A DNA stretch of 64,000 nt, taken from the NCBI GenBank assembly GCA_035575925.1, contig DATLXK010000067.1, positions 1 through 64,000 of the forward strand. The letters run 5' to 3'. This stretch comes from DASWTL01 sp035575925. GTDB taxonomy: Bacteria > Bacteroidota > Bacteroidia > Sphingobacteriales > Sphingobacteriaceae. Positions 61,892 to 64,000 of the stretch are shown here, in pieces (the first letter of the stretch is position 1; every line of letters begins with the position of its first letter). Position numbers and translations under genes: made by a program. A model generated the notes under the pieces. That model made no database searches. It had not been told where the DNA came from and worked only from the letters and a program-made list of their open reading frames with translations.

Positions 61892-63031
61892 ATGAAAGCA
61901 TTTTACGGAGATTTAAAATTAGGGATTTTAGGCGGTGGCCAGCTAGGCCGTATGCTCATTCAGGAAGCCATAAATCTGAATGTAACTACCTATGTACTAG
62001 ATCCGGACGATAACGCCCCCTGCAAAAATATTTGCGATCAGTTTACATTAGGTTCACTAACCGACTATGAAACGGTATATAATTTTGGTAAAACGGCAGA
62101 CCTTATCACCATAGAAATTGAAAAAGTAAATGTTGATGCACTTCAAAAACTAGAAGATGAAGGAGTTTTGGTTTATCCTCAGGCCCGGGTTATACGTTTA
62201 ATACAAGACAAGGGCCTACAAAAGGAGTTTTTTAAACAAAATAACATCCCTAGTGCCCCGTTTCAATTAATTACTTCGCCGGAAGCCTTAAAGCAATCAT
62301 CCATTCCTTTGCCATACATCCAGAAATTACGTAAAAATGGTTATGATGGACGCGGAGTTTGTAAGATCACAACAGAGGAAGATTTTGCCAAAGCTTTTAC
62401 CGATCCCAGCTTAATTGAGCAGTGGATAGATTTTGAGATAGAACTTGCCGTTATTGTAGCCCGGAATGAAAAGGGGGAAATTAAAGCTTTTCCATGTGCC
62501 GAGATGGAGTTTAATCCGGATGTAAACTTGGTAGAATACCTGATATCTCCTTCTACGCTTGATTTTGAAATTTTACAACGGGCGGAAGCGCTTGCCATTA
62601 AAGTGGCTGATAACCTGAAAATAATCGGGGTGCTGGCAGTAGAAATGTTTTTGACTAAAAGCGGCGAAATATTAGTAAATGAAGTAGCTCCAAGGCCGCA
62701 TAACAGCGGACATCATACCATAGAAGGAAATTACACTTCGCAATTTGCGCAGCACTTAAAGGCAATTTTTAACCTTCCGCTGGGGGATACAAAATCTATA
62801 AGCAATGCCGTGATGATCAATTTGCTGGGCGAGCCCGGCTATGAAGGATTAGCAGAATACGAAGGATTAGAAGCTATTTTAAAATTAGACGGGGTATATG
62901 TTCATCTCTATGGAAAAAGCTTTACCAAACCTTTCCGGAAAATGGGGCATGTAACCATTATTGATGACAATCGTGAAAATGCAATTGCAAAGGCCAGGGA
63001 AGTACAAAAAACCATAAAAGTTAAAATTTAA
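61892..63031 (+). CDS. purK: 5-(carboxyamino)imidazole ribonucleotide synthase
   Basis: A 379-residue ATP-grasp enzyme that makes N5-CAIR from AIR and bicarbonate. It starts with GILGGGQLGRMLIQEA, the PurK signature, and has LRKNGYDGRGVCKI, EMEFNPDVNLVEYL and VNEVAPRPHNSGHHTIEGNY. It lies 4 bp after nuoB and 3 bp before purE. Confidence 0.97.
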   Translation: MKAFYGDLKLGILGGGQLGRMLIQEAINLNVTTYVLDPDDNAPCKNICDQFTLGSLTDYETVYNFGKTADLITIEIEKVNVDALQKLEDEGVLVYPQARVIRLIQDKGLQKEFFKQNNIPSAPFQLITSPEALKQSSIPLPYIQKLRKNGYDGRGVCKITTEEDFAKAFTDPSLIEQWIDFEIELAVIVARNEKGEIKAFPCAEMEFNPDVNLVEYLISPSTLDFEILQRAEALAIKVADNLKIIGVLAVEMFLTKSGEILVNEVAPRPHNSGHHTIEGNYTSQFAQHLKAIFNLPLGDTKSISNAVMINLLGEPGYEGLAEYEGLEAILKLDGVYVHLYGKSFTKPFRKMGHVTIIDDNRENAIAKAREVQKTIKVKI

Positions 63032-63034
63032 TCG

Positions 63035-63532
63035 ATGAGCCAGTCAACTATCAGGGTAGGAATAATCATGGGAAGCAAATCAGATCTGAATATTATGCAG
63101 GATGCTGCTGATATTCTGAAAGAATTTGATATAGAATATGAAATTACGGTGGTATCCGCCCATCGCACGCCTGAACGGATGTTCGATTATGCCAAAACAG
63201 CTGCCAACCGGGGCTTAAAGGTAATTATTGCAGGTGCAGGCGGTGCCGCTCATCTTCCCGGAATGGTTGCCTCTATTACTCATTTACCGGTTATCGGGGT
63301 TCCTGTTAAATCATCAAACTCCCTGGACGGGTGGGATTCAATTTTATCTATTCTGCAAATGCCAAATGGAATTCCAGTGGCAACTGTTGCGCTGAATGCC
63401 GCTAAAAATGCCGGGTTGTTAGCCGCCCAGATCCTTGGAACATCTGATCAGAAGATAGCTGAGAAACTGATGGACTATAAAGAAGCATTAAAGAAAAAGA
63501 TCGAAGAATCTGCTAAAGAAGTGGAAGGGTGA
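63035..63532 (+). CDS. purE: 5-(carboxyamino)imidazole ribonucleotide mutase
   Basis: A 165-residue class I PurE: VGIIMGSKSDLNIMQDAADI, VSAHRTPERMFDYAKTAANR and GAGGAAHLPGMVASITHLPV are diagnostic. It converts N5-CAIR to CAIR in purine biosynthesis. Start ATG at 63035, 3 bp after purK. Last core gene before the accessory DUF262 region. Confidence 0.97.
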   Translation: MSQSTIRVGIIMGSKSDLNIMQDAADILKEFDIEYEITVVSAHRTPERMFDYAKTAANRGLKVIIAGAGGAAHLPGMVASITHLPVIGVPVKSSNSLDGWDSILSILQMPNGIPVATVALNAAKNAGLLAAQILGTSDQKIAEKLMDYKEALKKKIEESAKEVEG

Positions 63533-63628
63533 AGGCAATAGTTAAAAGGATAAAGGCTAAGGTTACTTGTTCCCGCAAACTTAAGCTCAGCGCTCAGTAA
63601 GTGGGCAGACTTAACTAACACTGTAAAA

Positions 63629-63678
63629 TTTACGCGTAAAATAATAGGAGTTGCGTATATTTAAGAGTTAGTGGCAAG
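63629..63678 (+). repeat. Shared upstream module, copy C
   Basis: TTTACGCGTAAAATAATAGG, then AGTTGCGTATATTTAAGAGT and TAGTGGCAAG, on the plus strand. It corresponds to the gene-proximal ends of copies A and B in the same relation to the following gene, here the DUF262 gene. The first 12 bases of TTTACGCGTAAA are a palindrome. Confidence 0.7.
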
Positions 63679-63731
63679 CGTACCGAACCGACACAACAAC
63701 CTTAAACCGACAAAAAAAGAACTAATAAAAT

Positions 63732-64000
63732 ATGGCAGATTTACACGTAAGTAAAAAGACAGTTGGAAAATTATTCAGTGAAATGCAAAATAGAAAATTT
63801 GTAATTCCTGACTATCAAAGACCTTACAAATGGAATATTGAAAAATGCGAAACTCTTTGGAACGACATTGAAAACTTTGCGCAAACAGACGCAAAAAACG
63901 GTGCAGATTATTTTTTAGGTACTATTGTTTCCTATGTCAATGACGACAAAAATCAAGAAATAATTGACGGACAACAACGTATTACTTCATTTATGTTATT
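63732..64000 (+). CDS. DUF262-domain protein, N-terminal part (cut by window edge)
   Basis: Starts MADLHVSKKTVGKLFSEMQN and contains FVIPDYQRPYKWNIEKCETL, FLGTIVSYVNDDK and EIIDGQQRITSFM, the signature of DUF262 (ParB/GmrS-like nuclease) domains. Such proteins include the modification-dependent restriction system GmrSD, but also many uncharacterised ones. Only 90 residues are in the window, so a DUF1524 (GmrD-like) HNH partner cannot be checked. Its upstream DNA carries module copy C, pointing to an accessory gene. Confidence 0.9.
   Translation, partial: MADLHVSKKTVGKLFSEMQNRKFVIPDYQRPYKWNIEKCETLWNDIENFAQTDAKNGADYFLGTIVSYVNDDKNQEIIDGQQRITSFML

Noticed and set aside
1..64000. CRISPR arrays, rRNA or tRNA genes
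   Set aside because: No regularly spaced direct repeats, rRNA-like sequence or complete cloverleaf was recognised by eye on either strand. A covariance-model search would be decisive.

Overview
The window reads as a chromosome segment of a Bacteroidota bacterium, most likely Sphingobacteriaceae (Pedobacter/Mucilaginibacter-like). The basis is family content: DUF4905, DUF4296, TIGR02757, a head-GIN lipoprotein, UMF1-type MFS, archaeal-type ProS, 1-Cys peroxiredoxin and a sphingomyelin-synthase-like PAP2_C protein. Supporting signs are AT-rich intergenic DNA, A-rich start contexts, and -7 boxes of the TAnnTTTG type seen in Bacteroidota. The genus is inference. Most of the window is housekeeping DNA, with accessory material in five places.

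Layout. 1-7.2 kb: a minus-strand defence operon with a type III methyltransferase (mod), a PHP-plus-SMC-like ATPase (TrlF/Ppl type), an AlbA_2/Schlafen-like ATP-binding protein, a decayed dinD, a DUF6155 protein, and a restriction subunit (res) cut off after about 145 codons by an IS3-family element that runs off the left edge. 7.3-10.8 kb: mnmE, a PAP2 phosphatase and an AI-2E-type permease. 10.8-11.6 kb: three copies of a ~135-bp inverted-repeat element around a small GIY-YIG nuclease gene. 11.6-25.3 kb: TIGR02757, a trans-sulfuration enzyme, egtB-egtD (ergothioneine type), a PAP2_C enzyme, a HepT remnant, proS, a Tyr/Asn-rich lipoprotein with an outer-membrane protein, dps, nfeD, DUF4905, a LysM/RlpA-like protein and a uridine-kinase-like protein.

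25.3-31.2 kb: the two subunits of 3-oxoacid CoA-transferase (scoB, scoA) are separated by a divergently oriented two-gene carbohydrate cassette (GH2 glycosidase and a Tat-exported unknown), with a perfect 41-bp palindrome and repeated 14-mers at the edges. 31.2-45.7 kb: a PQQ-type sugar dehydrogenase lipoprotein, mutS2-DUF4296, a YggS-like gene, a GNAT gene, aspartate kinase with a methyltransferase, csp, peroxiredoxin, DUF72, a HTH-Panacea/RelE-like toxin-antitoxin pair, and the thrS-infC-rpmI-rplT translation operon.

45.7-50.9 kb: the most plastic region. It holds a GAF protein, a PIN/DUF6364 toxin-antitoxin pair, a REP-associated tyrosine transposase (RAYT) with its hairpin repeats and broken copies, a lipoprotein, and a putative PD-(D/E)XK protein. 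Several of these genes share an upstream sequence module that recurs at 63.6 kb before a DUF262 gene. 50.9-63.5 kb: a LutA-like protein, UMF1 MFS, head-GIN, recQ, a large amidohydrolase, a META-domain protein, a BaiN-like flavoprotein, nuoA-nuoB and purK-purE. 63.7 kb to the end: a DUF262 gene that continues outside the window.

No tRNA, rRNA or CRISPR array was seen. The best candidates for undescribed biology are the shared 5' module of the accessory genes, the GIY-YIG-plus-repeat unit, and the type III system with built-in TrlF/AlbA_2 genes.
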